Shown piece by piece: positions 16,401 through 25,166 of a DNA stretch of 64,000 nt. The notes below the pieces were generated by a model. The model ran no database searches, was not told where the DNA came from, and saw nothing but the letters and a program-made list of their open reading frames with translations. Source of the DNA: Kaistia terrae (lineage in GTDB: Bacteria; Pseudomonadota; Alphaproteobacteria; Rhizobiales; Kaistiaceae); the NCBI RefSeq assembly GCF_026344005.1, contig NZ_JAPKNH010000001.1, forward strand, positions 1 through 64,000. The letters run 5' to 3'. How positions within the stretch are numbered: position 1 is the stretch's first letter; each line of letters starts with the position of its first letter. A program made the translations under genes and the position numbers.

Positions 16401-17186
16401 TCAGCCGGCCAGTTGGCGGAACTCGTTCTTCAGGAAGTTGCCGACCCGCTTGCCGCGGTTCCGCATTTTCTCGAAGGCGGTCTGGTCGACGAAGTAGGTG
16501 TGCAGGATGCTGTCGCGCGAGGTCGGCAGCACGCCGGTCGGGTCAACCGAATGCCAGGTGTTGTCGCCGACCGCGAACGCATAGCCATGGTTCGGGACGA
16601 AATCCATCTGCTTCACGCGAGTGAAGCCACCCTCGGGCTCTTTCGAGGAAAACACCGTCCCAACGCCGTTCAGCGCTTCATCGCGCGGCAGATAGAGCTG
16701 GACCGTGATGCCCTTCCAGCGCGTATCGGTGTGTTCGGGGATGCGGTAGCCGGACGTATCGCGGGTCAGCATCGGGATCGGGAAGAAATCGCTGGCCTTG
16801 TAGGCGGTGCCGAAGCGCCGCTTCAGGCCCGGCTCCAACCGCTCGACGAAGGCGTCACGGACGGGGACGGAGCAGAGCGCCGCGCCGATCATGTTCCAGA
16901 GTTCCTTGCGCCGCCCCTCAAGGTGACGCAGGTATTCCGGGAAAAGGTCGACCTTGACGCGGGTCGCGCTGCCGTCGTCGCGGATGTTGACATTGCCACG
17001 TCCTGCAAGGGCGCGGAAATGTCCGGCGGACGGCATCAGTTCCTGCATCTCGGCATAAATGTCGGCCGGGAAGATTCCGTCCAGGACGAGGTGATAGAAG
17101 GGATCGTCGTAGGCTTCGGCCGCGCGGATCGCCTGCGCGATGTGGCTGACCAGATAGTCGAGATCCGATTTGGTGGACTTGAGCAC
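16401..17186 (-). CDS. Putative 2OG-Fe(II) dioxygenase
   Basis: The 261-residue protein has the spacing of a 2-oxoglutarate/Fe(II) oxygenase double-stranded beta helix. H152 and D154 in PEHTDTRWKG give the HxD motif, H212 in DNTWHSVDP is the distal histidine, and R224 in SRDSIL is a candidate 2OG-binding arginine. The substrate is unknown; relatives hydroxylate proteins or small metabolites. The start is GTG at 17186. It is monocistronic, with its own promoter/operator-like region and terminator. The family assignment rests on these motifs only. Confidence 0.65.
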   Translation of the reverse strand: MLKSTKSDLDYLVSHIAQAIRAAEAYDDPFYHLVLDGIFPADIYAEMQELMPSAGHFRALAGRGNVNIRDDGSATRVKVDLFPEYLRHLEGRRKELWNMIGAALCSVPVRDAFVERLEPGLKRRFGTAYKASDFFPIPMLTRDTSGYRIPEHTDTRWKGITVQLYLPRDEALNGVGTVFSSKEPEGGFTRVKQMDFVPNHGYAFAVGDNTWHSVDPTGVLPTSRDSILHTYFVDQTAFEKMRNRGKRVGNFLKNEFRQLAG

Positions 17187-17204
17187 GGGCGCCCCGCTGC
17201 GATG

Positions 17205-17233
17205 GATATAATTGTGAGTATTTTACTCAGCAA
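17205..17233 (-). promoter_or_regulatory. Promoter with embedded palindromic operator
   Basis: On the minus strand TTGCTG (17233-17228) and TATATC (17210-17205) are 17 bp apart. Between them lies the perfect inverted repeat TGAGTA-TTT-TACTCA (17215-17229). A repressor bound there would block the promoter of the dioxygenase-like gene, whose start is about 20 bp downstream. Confidence 0.5.
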
Positions 17234-17289
17234 AGCGCCACGCCGCAATGGCATCGGGGGCGCAGGTATCTCCCGATACGCGACGGCGG

Positions 17290-18045
17290 CTATTTGACCT
17301 TCAACCGGATCATCACAGCGCGCCCACCGGCCTGCAGGTCGACCCGACGCACTTCAACACCGGCAACCGTCTCCATCAGATCGACAAGCTTGCGGAAGCC
17401 GTAATTGCGCGGATCGAAGTCGGGCATGCGCTTGAACAGGATTTGCCCCACAGGGCCGAGATGCGCCCAGCCGTCGTCGCCGGAGACGTCCTCGATAGCG
17501 GCGAAAATTTCATCGCGGGGCAGGCGAGGGGCCGTCTTGGTCGGCTCCTTCGCAGCCTTGGCTGCCGGACTGCCGTTCTTTTCCTGCCGCTCTTCCGCCA
17601 GCAGCAGGTCGCAATAGAAGAAGCGGTCGCAGGCGGCGACATAGGGCTTGGTCGATTTTTGCTCGCCAAAGCCATAGACGACGAGGCCGTCTTCACGGAT
17701 GCGGCTGGCAAGCGTCGTGAAATCGCTGTCGCTGGAGGCGATGCAGAAGCCGTCCAGGCCCTTTTCGTGCAGCATGTCCATCGCTTCGATGGCGAGTTTC
17801 ATGTCGGTCGCGTTCTTGCCGACAGCGGCCGGCGGAACGTGGACGGGGGTGAGTGCATGGGAGTGCAGCAGGGGCTGCCACTGGTTCATCGCGCTGGAGG
17901 CGAAGTGACCGTAGACGCGCCGGATGACGATGCGGCCGATGGTCGAGGCCTCGCGAATGATGATCGGCAGGAAGTCTGCCCGAACATTGTCGGCGTCGAT
18001 AAGCAAAGCGAGTTTTTGCGTTGCCCCGGGAACTTGATCCGCCAA
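17290..18045 (-). CDS. NYN-domain ribonuclease-like protein with C-terminal OST-HTH domain
   Basis: A 251-residue protein with an N-terminal NYN (PIN-like) nuclease domain. The acidic residues are in LALLIDADNV, KNATDMKLAIEAM and ASSDSDFTTLA. The C-terminal part (about 175-251, LPRDEIFAAIEDVSGDDGWAHLGPVGQ) looks like an OST-HTH/LOTUS domain, an RNA-binding fold. A Lys/Ala/Pro-rich linker joins them. The start is TTG at 18045 with GGAG 6 bp upstream. This architecture (LabA/DUF88 class) is widespread, but its RNA targets are unknown. It lies 112 bp downstream of the radical SAM gene. Confidence 0.85.
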   Translation of the reverse strand: MADQVPGATQKLALLIDADNVRADFLPIIIREASTIGRIVIRRVYGHFASSAMNQWQPLLHSHALTPVHVPPAAVGKNATDMKLAIEAMDMLHEKGLDGFCIASSDSDFTTLASRIREDGLVVYGFGEQKSTKPYVAACDRFFYCDLLLAEERQEKNGSPAAKAAKEPTKTAPRLPRDEIFAAIEDVSGDDGWAHLGPVGQILFKRMPDFDPRNYGFRKLVDLMETVAGVEVRRVDLQAGGRAVMIRLKVK

Positions 18046-18157
18046 TTCTCACTCCGATCGTCGCGATGGCGGCGGCTGTCGGACTTCGACGCAGAGCGCC
18101 TGTCACCAGCGCGCCAGATGCCCTCTTCTTAGCACAGAAGCCCTTCTCCGGCGCAGC

Positions 18158-19309
18158 CTAGAACAGGCTGAGCTGAGCGGGCTGATGCACAGGCGGGGAA
18201 AACAGGTCGGTGCGAAGCTTCAGATGACGCCGGTTGAGTTCGAGGCGCTGCGCCGCGATCTCGAAACGGCGACCGATCTGCCAGGCATAGGGGCCTTCGC
18301 CCTTCTGCCGCTTGCCGAACTCCGCGTCATAATCCTTGCCACCGCGCATGGAACGCAGCACCGAAAGAACGTGGCGGAAGCGGTCGGGATGGTGCCGCAG
18401 CAGCCATTCCTTGAAGATCTCGCTGACTTCGAGCGGCAGGCGCAGCAGCACATAACCGGCCTCCGTCGCGCCGGCGGCGGCAGCGGCGTCGAGGATGCGC
18501 TCGATCTCCGAATCATTCAGCGCCGGAATGACCGGAGCGACCAGAACCCCTACGGGAATGCCGGCGTCGGCCAGGCCGCGCACCGCGTCGAGCCGCCGCC
18601 CGGGCGTCGCCGCCCTCGGCTCCATCTCGCGCGCCAGCTTGCGGTCGAGCGTGGTAATCGAAAGCGCAACCTTGGCCAGGCCTCGCTCCGCCATGCGGCC
18701 GAGAATATCGATGTCGCGCAGCACCAGCGCCGACTTCGTGACGATGCCTACCGGATGGTTGAACCGCTCCAGCACTTCGAGGAGATCGCGCATCATGCGG
18801 TGCTGGCGTTCGATCGGCTGGTAGGGATCCGTATTGGTACCGATGGCGATCGTGCGCGGCTTGTAGTTTGGATCCGACAGCTCTTTCTCGAGCAGCTTGG
18901 CGGCGTCGGGCTTGTAGAAGAGCTTCGATTCGAAATCGAGCCCCGGCGACAGACCCATATAGGCGTGGGTCGGACGAGCGAAGCAGTACGAGCAGCCATG
19001 CTCGCAACCCCGATACGGATTGATCGAACGGTCGAAGGCGATATCCGGCGACTCGTTGCGCGTGATGATCGTCTTCGCCTTCTCCGGCATCACTTCCGTC
19101 TTGAACGGCGGCAATTCGTCCAGCGTCTGCCAGCCATCGTCGAACGGCATCGACTGGAAGCGCTCAAAGCGCCCAGAGCTGTTGCTCTGGGCGCCTCGTC
19201 CGCGTCGACGGTCAGGATCAATCGACGCGGCAAGAGCCTTATCCGCCGGCATGAGCAGCGGGTCGAGATGCGGCGGAAGGGAGCGAGCGAGCGACATGAA
19301 ACGACTCAT
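18158..19309 (-). CDS. Radical SAM protein, PA0069/SplB-like family
   Basis: The protein (383 aa) carries the radical SAM cluster motif C-x3-C-x2-C in RGCEHGCSYCFARPTHAYMGL, the sequence style of the PA0069 family related to spore photoproduct lyase. Downstream strands (IAIGTNTDPYQPIERQHRMMR) continue the TIM-barrel pattern. The physiological substrate is unknown. An ATG at 19309 is chosen; further starts at 19333 (TTG) and 19297 (ATG) are possible because none has a good ribosome site. A strong palindrome lies within its 5' coding region. Confidence 0.85.
   Translation of the reverse strand: MSRFMSLARSLPPHLDPLLMPADKALAASIDPDRRRGRGAQSNSSGRFERFQSMPFDDGWQTLDELPPFKTEVMPEKAKTIITRNESPDIAFDRSINPYRGCEHGCSYCFARPTHAYMGLSPGLDFESKLFYKPDAAKLLEKELSDPNYKPRTIAIGTNTDPYQPIERQHRMMRDLLEVLERFNHPVGIVTKSALVLRDIDILGRMAERGLAKVALSITTLDRKLAREMEPRAATPGRRLDAVRGLADAGIPVGVLVAPVIPALNDSEIERILDAAAAAGATEAGYVLLRLPLEVSEIFKEWLLRHHPDRFRHVLSVLRSMRGGKDYDAEFGKRQKGEGPYAWQIGRRFEIAAQRLELNRRHLKLRTDLFSPPVHQPAQLSLF
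19169..19194. repeat. Perfect palindrome inside the radical SAM gene
   Basis: GCGCCCAGAGC (19169-19179) and GCTCTGGGCGC (19184-19194) form an 11-bp stem with a 4-nt loop, about 40 codons into the gene. It encodes part of a low-complexity N-terminal region (GAQSNSSGR), before the conserved domain. Confidence 0.6.
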
Positions 19310-19409
19310 ACGCCCAAGTTGAGAACAAAACAAGAACGCTGCGCCTTGCGACGCAACGTCTCGGCGGATTCACCTCGCAGTTGCACAAAACTCGGCCTAA
19401 AGTCGCGGG

Positions 19410-20003
19410 ATGATCAGCGTCATTCTTCCAACCCACAATGACGAATTGGTGCTGGCGCACGCGCTGGCGGCGCTTGTGCCGGCGGCTGCCGACGGCATGG
19501 TGCGGGAAGTGATCGTCGTCGACTGTGGGTCGACTGACGGCACGATCGCCGTGGCCGATGCGGCAGGTTGCCGGATCCTGGACGGCACGGGCGTGCGTGG
19601 CACGGACCTCGCGGCGGGAGCGGCCAAGGCACGATCCGACTGGCTGTTGTTCCTGTCGCCTGAAGTCATGCTCGAGCCGGGCTGGCAGCGCGAGGCGCGC
19701 GAGTTCATCGACCGGCTGGCCATGGCAGGAGGGGGAAACGACAGGGCGGCCGCGTTCCGGCACGCGAACGCCGGTTTCGGCTGGCGCGCGCGATTCTCGG
19801 AAGTCAAGGCGTCGGTCCGCTCACGCCTGTTGGCATCGCCCTCCTTGAAGGAGGGGCTGCTCGTACCGGCCGCGCTCTATCGCGCCGTGGGTGGTCACCG
19901 CCCGAAGCTCGGCAATATTGAAGGTGATCTTGCCCGTCGTATCGGCCGCGGTCGGCTATCGTTCCTGCGCGCCCGTGCCGTATCGCGCGGCGTCGTCGCC
20001 TGA
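19410..20003 (+). CDS. Family 2-like glycosyltransferase, short
   Basis: A GT-A fold glycosyltransferase-like protein (197 aa) with the N-terminal family 2 signature (ISVILPTHNDE), the nucleotide-binding VIVVDCGSTDGT and a LLFLSPEVML strand in place of the usual DxD. The protein is shorter than typical GT2 enzymes (about 250 or more) and the canonical DxD is absent. Activity is therefore uncertain. The gene is divergent from the radical SAM gene and convergent with moaB, 6 bp away. Confidence 0.7.
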   Translation: MISVILPTHNDELVLAHALAALVPAAADGMVREVIVVDCGSTDGTIAVADAAGCRILDGTGVRGTDLAAGAAKARSDWLLFLSPEVMLEPGWQREAREFIDRLAMAGGGNDRAAAFRHANAGFGWRARFSEVKASVRSRLLASPSLKEGLLVPAALYRAVGGHRPKLGNIEGDLARRIGRGRLSFLRARAVSRGVVA

Positions 20004-20009
20004 GCCGCC

Positions 20010-20564
20010 TCAGGCCTTCAGCTTGCCGCGCTTCAGATGCTCGTCCAGGCGGGGCATGATCTCGACGAAATTGCAGGGCCGGCTGCGATAGTCGAATTGC
20101 ACGCGGAGGATGCTATCCCAGGCATCCTTGCAGGCGCCCGGCGAACCCGGAATCGCGAAAATAAAGGTCGAGTTGGCGACGCCCGCCGTGGCGCGTGACT
20201 GAATCGTCGACGTGCCGATCTTGTCGTAGCTGATGCGATGGAAGATCGCGGAAAATCCGTCCATGCGCTTCTCAAACAGCGGCTCGACCGCCTCCGGCGT
20301 CACGTCGCGGCCGGTGAAGCCGGTGCCACCGGTGCTGATGATGACGTCAATCTCGGGATCGTCGATCCAGCAGGAGACGATGGTGCGGATCTCCTCGACG
20401 TCGTCAGGGACGATAGCGCGTTCGGACAGGATATGGCCGGCGGCCCCGATGCGGTCGGCGAGTGTCTTGCCGGACTGGTCGTTTTCCAGCGATCGCGTAT
20501 CCGAGACCGTCAGGACGGCAAAGCGGACGGGAATGAAGGGAAGGCTTTCGTCGGTGGTGGCCAT
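20010..20564 (-). CDS. moaB: Molybdenum cofactor biosynthesis protein MoaB
   Basis: MoaB/MogA-fold proteins adenylylate molybdopterin. The protein (184 aa) has the MPT-binding signature DVIISTGGTGFTGRDVTPEAV and the terminal FAIPGSPGACKDAWD. Length and motifs fit MoaB rather than MogA, though the two are close. It lies 69 bp downstream of ispE and may be co-transcribed with it. No other moa genes are in the window. Confidence 0.9.
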   Translation of the reverse strand: MATTDESLPFIPVRFAVLTVSDTRSLENDQSGKTLADRIGAAGHILSERAIVPDDVEEIRTIVSCWIDDPEIDVIISTGGTGFTGRDVTPEAVEPLFEKRMDGFSAIFHRISYDKIGTSTIQSRATAGVANSTFIFAIPGSPGACKDAWDSILRVQFDYRSRPCNFVEIMPRLDEHLKRGKLKA

Positions 20565-20633
20565 GGCCGAATCCTCATCATTCGCGCTGAAGCCAGACAG
20601 ACATAACGCTCGGCGCGAGGCGAGGAAAGGGTG

Positions 20634-21542
20634 TCAGGCGCCCTCGGCCGTGGTGGCGACGACCCACCATTCGGGATGCTGGGCGGCAATGCGTTCTGCG
20701 GCGAGTTTTGCCATGGTGGCGTCTGCGAAAAGGCCGAACACGGTTGCGCCGGAGCCTGACATGCGCGCCAACAGGCAGCCAGTGGTCGCGTTCAGCGCCG
20801 CGAGTGCATCCGCGATCACGGGCAGCGCTCCGACGGCCCCGGCTTCAAGGTCGTTACGGGTCTGAATCAGCCACTCGGCCAGGGCGGCGGCATCAGCGAA
20901 GGCAAGCGGGAACTCGGGCAGGGGCAGGTTGTCTGCATGCTCGAGCCGCTTGAAAACGCTGGGCGTCGAGACGGCTACACCGGGGTTGACCAGCACCATC
21001 GGCAGCGTCGGGAAGTGGCGCAACGGTTCGATCCGTTCGCCAATGCCGGTCGCTCGCAAGGGGGTCGAGCGCAGGCACATTGGGACGTCGGCACCGAGGC
21101 GCGTCGCCATGGCCAACCGTGTGTCGGCGCCGGCGGAGGGCAGGGGGGCGATTGTGTCCAGTAAGCGGAGCGTCGCGGCTGCATCGGCGGATCCGCCGCC
21201 AATGCCGGAAGCGACAGGCAGGCGTTTGATCAGGCGAAGCGCCAGGCCGTCGATCCGGCCGCCCGCCGCCGCGTGAGCGCGGGCCGCGCGCAGCACGAGA
21301 TTGTCGGAACCGCTATCTAACCCGGCCGCGAACGGCCCGACGATATCGAGTGTCGGCTCGGTGGTGTCGGGAGCCGCGATGGCCTCGATCGTGTCGCCAA
21401 TGGCGGCGAACACAACAAGGCTGTCGAGCCGATGATATCCATCGGCGCGACGACCGGTGATGTGCAGCGCAAGGTTGATCTTCGCCGGAGCGAAGGCCGA
21501 CCCGAGCAAGATGCCCGGATCCGCCCCGGACCCCGAGGTCAT
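20634..21542 (-). CDS. ispE: 4-diphosphocytidyl-2-C-methyl-D-erythritol kinase
   Basis: IspE phosphorylates CDP-methylerythritol in the MEP isoprenoid pathway. The 302-residue GHMP kinase has the substrate motif FAPAKINLALHITGRRADGYHRLDSL, the ATP-binding LPVASGIGGGSADAAA and the C-terminal LARMSGSGATVFGLF. Its ATG overlaps the stop of the TPR gene (ATGA), indicating translational coupling. With the polyprenyl synthase two genes upstream it forms a small isoprenoid cluster. Confidence 0.96.
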   Translation of the reverse strand: MTSGSGADPGILLGSAFAPAKINLALHITGRRADGYHRLDSLVVFAAIGDTIEAIAAPDTTEPTLDIVGPFAAGLDSGSDNLVLRAARAHAAAGGRIDGLALRLIKRLPVASGIGGGSADAAATLRLLDTIAPLPSAGADTRLAMATRLGADVPMCLRSTPLRATGIGERIEPLRHFPTLPMVLVNPGVAVSTPSVFKRLEHADNLPLPEFPLAFADAAALAEWLIQTRNDLEAGAVGALPVIADALAALNATTGCLLARMSGSGATVFGLFADATMAKLAAERIAAQHPEWWVVATTAEGA

Positions 21543-23542
21543 TGCGCCGTGTCGAACTGCGGAATGTCGATGACCAGGCCCGGAACGATGACGTTCGGGT
21601 TGGGCAGCTTGTCACGATTCGCTTCGATCAGGCGGCTGTAGAGCTCTCCGTCGCCATAGATCTCAAGCGCGATCTTCCAAAGACTATCGCCTGTGGTGAT
21701 CGTGAAATGGCTGACATCCTTGGCGCCCGACTCGGCTGCCTTGGCAGCGCTGCCGGGCTTGGTCTCGTTCGGCTGGGTGGAGTCCACTTTCACCGGCGCG
21801 GATTTTTCCTCCGCTTCGACTTTGTCGAGGCCCTTGGCGAGCTTGGCAAGGATGCGTTCCTTATCGGCCGGCTCGGGATTGAGATCGCGGGCGTGGGCCC
21901 ACTGGAACGTTGCCTCGAGCTTGCGTCCGACTTTCCAGTAGGCGTCGCCGAGGTGGTCGTTGATCGTCGCGTCATCGGCCTTCAGCGAGATGGCGCGCTC
22001 GAGATGGCCGACTGCCTCTTCGTACTTTTCCTGCTTGTAGTAAGCCCAGCCGAGGCTATCGACGATGTAGCCGTCGTTCGAGCGGAGCTCGACGGCCTTC
22101 TTGATCATGTCGGTGGCGCGTTCGAGATTGAGCCCGCGGTCAATCCAGCTATAGCCGAGATAGTTCAAGACCTGCGGCTCATCCGGCGCAATCTCCAGCG
22201 CCTTCAGGAAATCGACCTCGGCCTTCGACCATTGCTGGGCGCGCTCATAGGCGATGCCACGGAAATAGTAGATCAGCCAGTTGCGCGGATTGTCTTCGGT
22301 GATCGCGTCGATCGCCTTGGTGTAGAGCTTGGCGGATTCGGCGTAACGCTTGCCGGTGCGAGCGATCGTGGCGAGCGTCGTCAGGGCGTCGATATCGCGC
22401 GGATTGCTGGCGATCAGTCGCTTGAGGCGCTTGACGGCTTCGTCCGACTTGCCGGCGGCATCCAGACTCAGCGCGACCTGGAGGTCGGCATTGCGACGTA
22501 GCGGCGAAGCCTTGGGAACCTTGTCGAAAATCGGGATCGAGCGTTCGAAGCGCTGCGCGTTCTGCGTCAGGTCGCCGAGCGCCATGATCACCAGATCGTT
22601 CGTCGGCTGCAGGTAGTTTGCCAGCCGCAAATAGATGGTGGCGAGATCGGCGCCGCCGTTTTCGCCGCCGAGCGCCGAACCCAGCCCGTAGAGTACTTCG
22701 CCGGCGCCCTCCTGGGCGTTGCGGACGAGCGGCGCGGGCTTCTTGCCGGCGTTGACTTCTTTCTGAAGCGCGGCGACCAGGGGGTGGCCGACGCTGTTCT
22801 GCGTGAAGCGGTCGAGCGCCTGCTTCGCTTCGTCGATCTTGCCAGCTCTTGCCATCATCCGGGCGTAGGCCTCGGTGATGCGCAGCGAGCCGCCTTCGGC
22901 CTCATAGGCAGCGGTGATAGCCTTCAACGCCGCATCGGTGCGACCTGCATTTTCGTTGATCAGCGCGGCATTGAAGTTCTTGAACACCGAATACCATTCG
23001 GGGCCCTGCATCGTTTCGACGATCTTGAGGGCCGCGTCGGTCTGGCCCTGTCCTTGCGCTGCCCAGGCGGACAGCAGCCCTGACGAGATGTTGGCGAGGG
23101 GCCCACGGTCGCTCTTGCCGAGATGCTTGCTGGCATCGACGAAATTCTTGGTCTTCAGCGCCTTCACGCCCAGAACCAATTGGCCCATTCGCATGTCGGG
23201 ATTTAGCTCGACAAGCTGCTCCGCCAGCGGAATGGCGCGATCGATGTGGCCGTTGGCGAGCAGCAGCGTGAACGTGCGCTCGATCAGAATCGGATTTTCC
23301 GGATCCTGGCTCAACGCTTCTTCGAACAGAGCCGTGGCCGAATCATAGTCCTGCGCGTTGACCGCGCTCAGGGCAGCCAGATAGCTGCCGGACAATGTCG
23401 GCATGGCGTCGTCGAGCAATTCATTGATCGACGTTTCGCCTGGGGTTGTCGCACCGGCGAGCAGGCTGGTGCTGGCGAGAAGGGCCAGACAGATCGCGGC
23501 CGTGCGAAGCGGTCGGGCGTAGGGAGCAAGCGTGCGGCGCAT
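21539..23542 (-). CDS. Exported TPR-repeat protein with C-terminal LysM-like domain
   Basis: A 667-residue protein that begins with a signal-like segment (TAAICLALLASTSLLAGA). About ten tetratricopeptide repeats follow, for example NWLIYYFRGIAYERAQQWSKAEVDFLKALEIAPDE and the next copies. The last 60 residues (FTITTGDSLWKIALEIYGD, IVPGLVIDIP) resemble a LysM peptidoglycan-binding module. Periplasmic scaffolding near the cell wall is a reasonable inference. I chose the ATG at 23542 because AGGA precedes it and the signal starts there; the frame is open to 23683. It is translationally coupled to ispE. Confidence 0.8.
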   Translation of the reverse strand: MRRTLAPYARPLRTAAICLALLASTSLLAGATTPGETSINELLDDAMPTLSGSYLAALSAVNAQDYDSATALFEEALSQDPENPILIERTFTLLLANGHIDRAIPLAEQLVELNPDMRMGQLVLGVKALKTKNFVDASKHLGKSDRGPLANISSGLLSAWAAQGQGQTDAALKIVETMQGPEWYSVFKNFNAALINENAGRTDAALKAITAAYEAEGGSLRITEAYARMMARAGKIDEAKQALDRFTQNSVGHPLVAALQKEVNAGKKPAPLVRNAQEGAGEVLYGLGSALGGENGGADLATIYLRLANYLQPTNDLVIMALGDLTQNAQRFERSIPIFDKVPKASPLRRNADLQVALSLDAAGKSDEAVKRLKRLIASNPRDIDALTTLATIARTGKRYAESAKLYTKAIDAITEDNPRNWLIYYFRGIAYERAQQWSKAEVDFLKALEIAPDEPQVLNYLGYSWIDRGLNLERATDMIKKAVELRSNDGYIVDSLGWAYYKQEKYEEAVGHLERAISLKADDATINDHLGDAYWKVGRKLEATFQWAHARDLNPEPADKERILAKLAKGLDKVEAEEKSAPVKVDSTQPNETKPGSAAKAAESGAKDVSHFTITTGDSLWKIALEIYGDGELYSRLIEANRDKLPNPNVIVPGLVIDIPQFDTAQ

Positions 23543-23688
23543 CGAAATCCTGTCTGATACCGAGTGTTGGTATAGAACCTCGATCCCGAGGCTGAACAAA
23601 GAGGATGGCGCTTTTAGGACCACCCGGCAAGCGAAGGCGCAGGGAGAGCCGACAGCGTAGCCGCCGCGCACCCTCTGCGCCACATCTG

Positions 23689-24708
23689 TCAGTGCGCGCG
23701 CTCGATGCAGAAGTCGATGACTTCCAGCAGGGCTGCTTTCCAGGCCGTGTTCGGGAAGGTCGCCAACGCGTCGCGGGCCACCGAGCCAAAATGACGCGCC
23801 CGTTCGATCGTCTCATCGATCGTGTCGTGCGAGCGAAGCAGCGCGATCGCCTTTTCGAGGTCTCCTTCGTTGATCTCGCCCTTTTCGAGCGTGCGCTGCC
23901 AGAAGGCGCGCTCGGCTTCGGAGCCGCGCCGGTAAGCGAGCACGACGGGGAGCGTGATCTTGCCTTCGTGAAAATCGTCGCCGACATTCTTGCCGAGATC
24001 GGCGGAATTGCCGCCGTAATCGAGCGCGTCGTCGATCAGCTGGAAGGCGAGGCCGAGATTGGTGCCATAGGAACGGAACGCAGCGCGGGCGTCGCGCCCC
24101 TTGTCGGCGATGATCGGGCCGACTTCGGCCGCGGCCGAGAACAGCGCCGCCGTCTTGGCCTTGATCACGGCGAGATACTCATCCTCGGTGGTCGCCATGT
24201 TCTTGGCGGCCGAGAGCTGCATAACTTCACCTTCGGCGATCACCGTGGCGGCAGTCGACAGCACGTCGAGCGCATCCATAGAGCCGACTTCCACCATCAT
24301 GCGGAAGGCCTGGCCGAGCAGGAAATCGCCGACGAGGACGCTGGCCTGGTTGCCCCAGACCATGCGCGCCGTCTGCTTGCCGCGCCGGAGCTCGCTCTCA
24401 TCCACCACGTCGTCATGCAGCAACGTCGCCGTATGCATGAACTCGACGCTGGCCGCCAGCTTCACATGCCCGTCGCCGTGATAGCCGGACATCCGCGCCG
24501 CGGCGAGCGTCAGCATCGGGCGCAGGCGTTTGCCGCCAGACGATATGAGATGCTGGGCGACCTCGGGGATCATCTCCACATCAGATCCGGCTTTCGACAG
24601 GATGATCTGGTTCACCAGATCCATGTCAGCCGATACTAGCGCGACGAGAGGCTCGATCCGGGCTGCGCCCTTCTTCTTGCTCTCGTCGAGCGGAACTACC
24701 AATCCCAC
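23689..24708 (-). CDS. ispB: Polyprenyl (octaprenyl-type) diphosphate synthase
   Basis: The enzyme extends farnesyl or geranylgeranyl diphosphate to the long side chain of ubiquinone. The 339-residue protein has the first Asp-rich motif LLHDDVVDES and the second QLIDDALDYGG, with the GGKRLRP and AEGEVMQL blocks. Product chain length cannot be read from sequence here. The start is GTG at 24708 with GGAG 8 bp upstream; the ATG further out at 24819 has no support. It is followed by the TPR gene and ispE. Confidence 0.93.
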   Translation of the reverse strand: MGLVVPLDESKKKGAARIEPLVALVSADMDLVNQIILSKAGSDVEMIPEVAQHLISSGGKRLRPMLTLAAARMSGYHGDGHVKLAASVEFMHTATLLHDDVVDESELRRGKQTARMVWGNQASVLVGDFLLGQAFRMMVEVGSMDALDVLSTAATVIAEGEVMQLSAAKNMATTEDEYLAVIKAKTAALFSAAAEVGPIIADKGRDARAAFRSYGTNLGLAFQLIDDALDYGGNSADLGKNVGDDFHEGKITLPVVLAYRRGSEAERAFWQRTLEKGEINEGDLEKAIALLRSHDTIDETIERARHFGSVARDALATFPNTAWKAALLEVIDFCIERAH

Positions 24709-24931
24709 GGGCAACGCTCCCGGTTCGCCTCTGTTTCGCCGGGGACAATAGGGGGGGAGAGAGATCGGAACAAGTGACACGATGGCTCGGGGATGCAACC
24801 AAGTTGCCGAGCGGGGCATTTATGCTGCATTGCGAGACAATCGAGGTCGCAGCACGCCTCATTGCCGCCGCGCCCGGCCGGCCTTAGGCTCGGCAGGGTG
24901 GGACATTGCCGACAACAGCCCTTGAGGGGAC

Positions 24932-25162
24932 ATGGAAGAACTCATCCGTACCAACGACATCGTCATGATTTCCTTCGTCGAGGCCCTTTTGAAGGATGCC
25001 GGCATTGAACATCTGGTGGTCGATCAGAACATGAGCGTCATGGAGGGCTCGCTTGGCGTGCTGCCCCGCCGTGTCCTAGTCCTGACCGAACAACTGGAAG
25101 AAGCCAGGACATTGCTGGTGGATGCAGGCGTCGGCGGCGAACTTCGGCCGGAGGCGCTCTAG
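24932..25162 (+). CDS. DUF2007 putative signal-transducing protein
   Basis: The 76-residue protein matches the DUF2007 pattern: EELIRTNDIVMISFVEALLKDAGIEHLVVD and PRRVLVLTEQLEEARTLLVDAG. This ferredoxin-like small domain has an unproven role. AGGGG lies just upstream of the ATG. It is followed after 4 bp by the methyltransferase gene, and the three-gene order with the S49 peptidase recurs in related genomes. Confidence 0.85.
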   Translation: MEELIRTNDIVMISFVEALLKDAGIEHLVVDQNMSVMEGSLGVLPRRVLVLTEQLEEARTLLVDAGVGGELRPEAL

Positions 25163-25166
25163 CATC

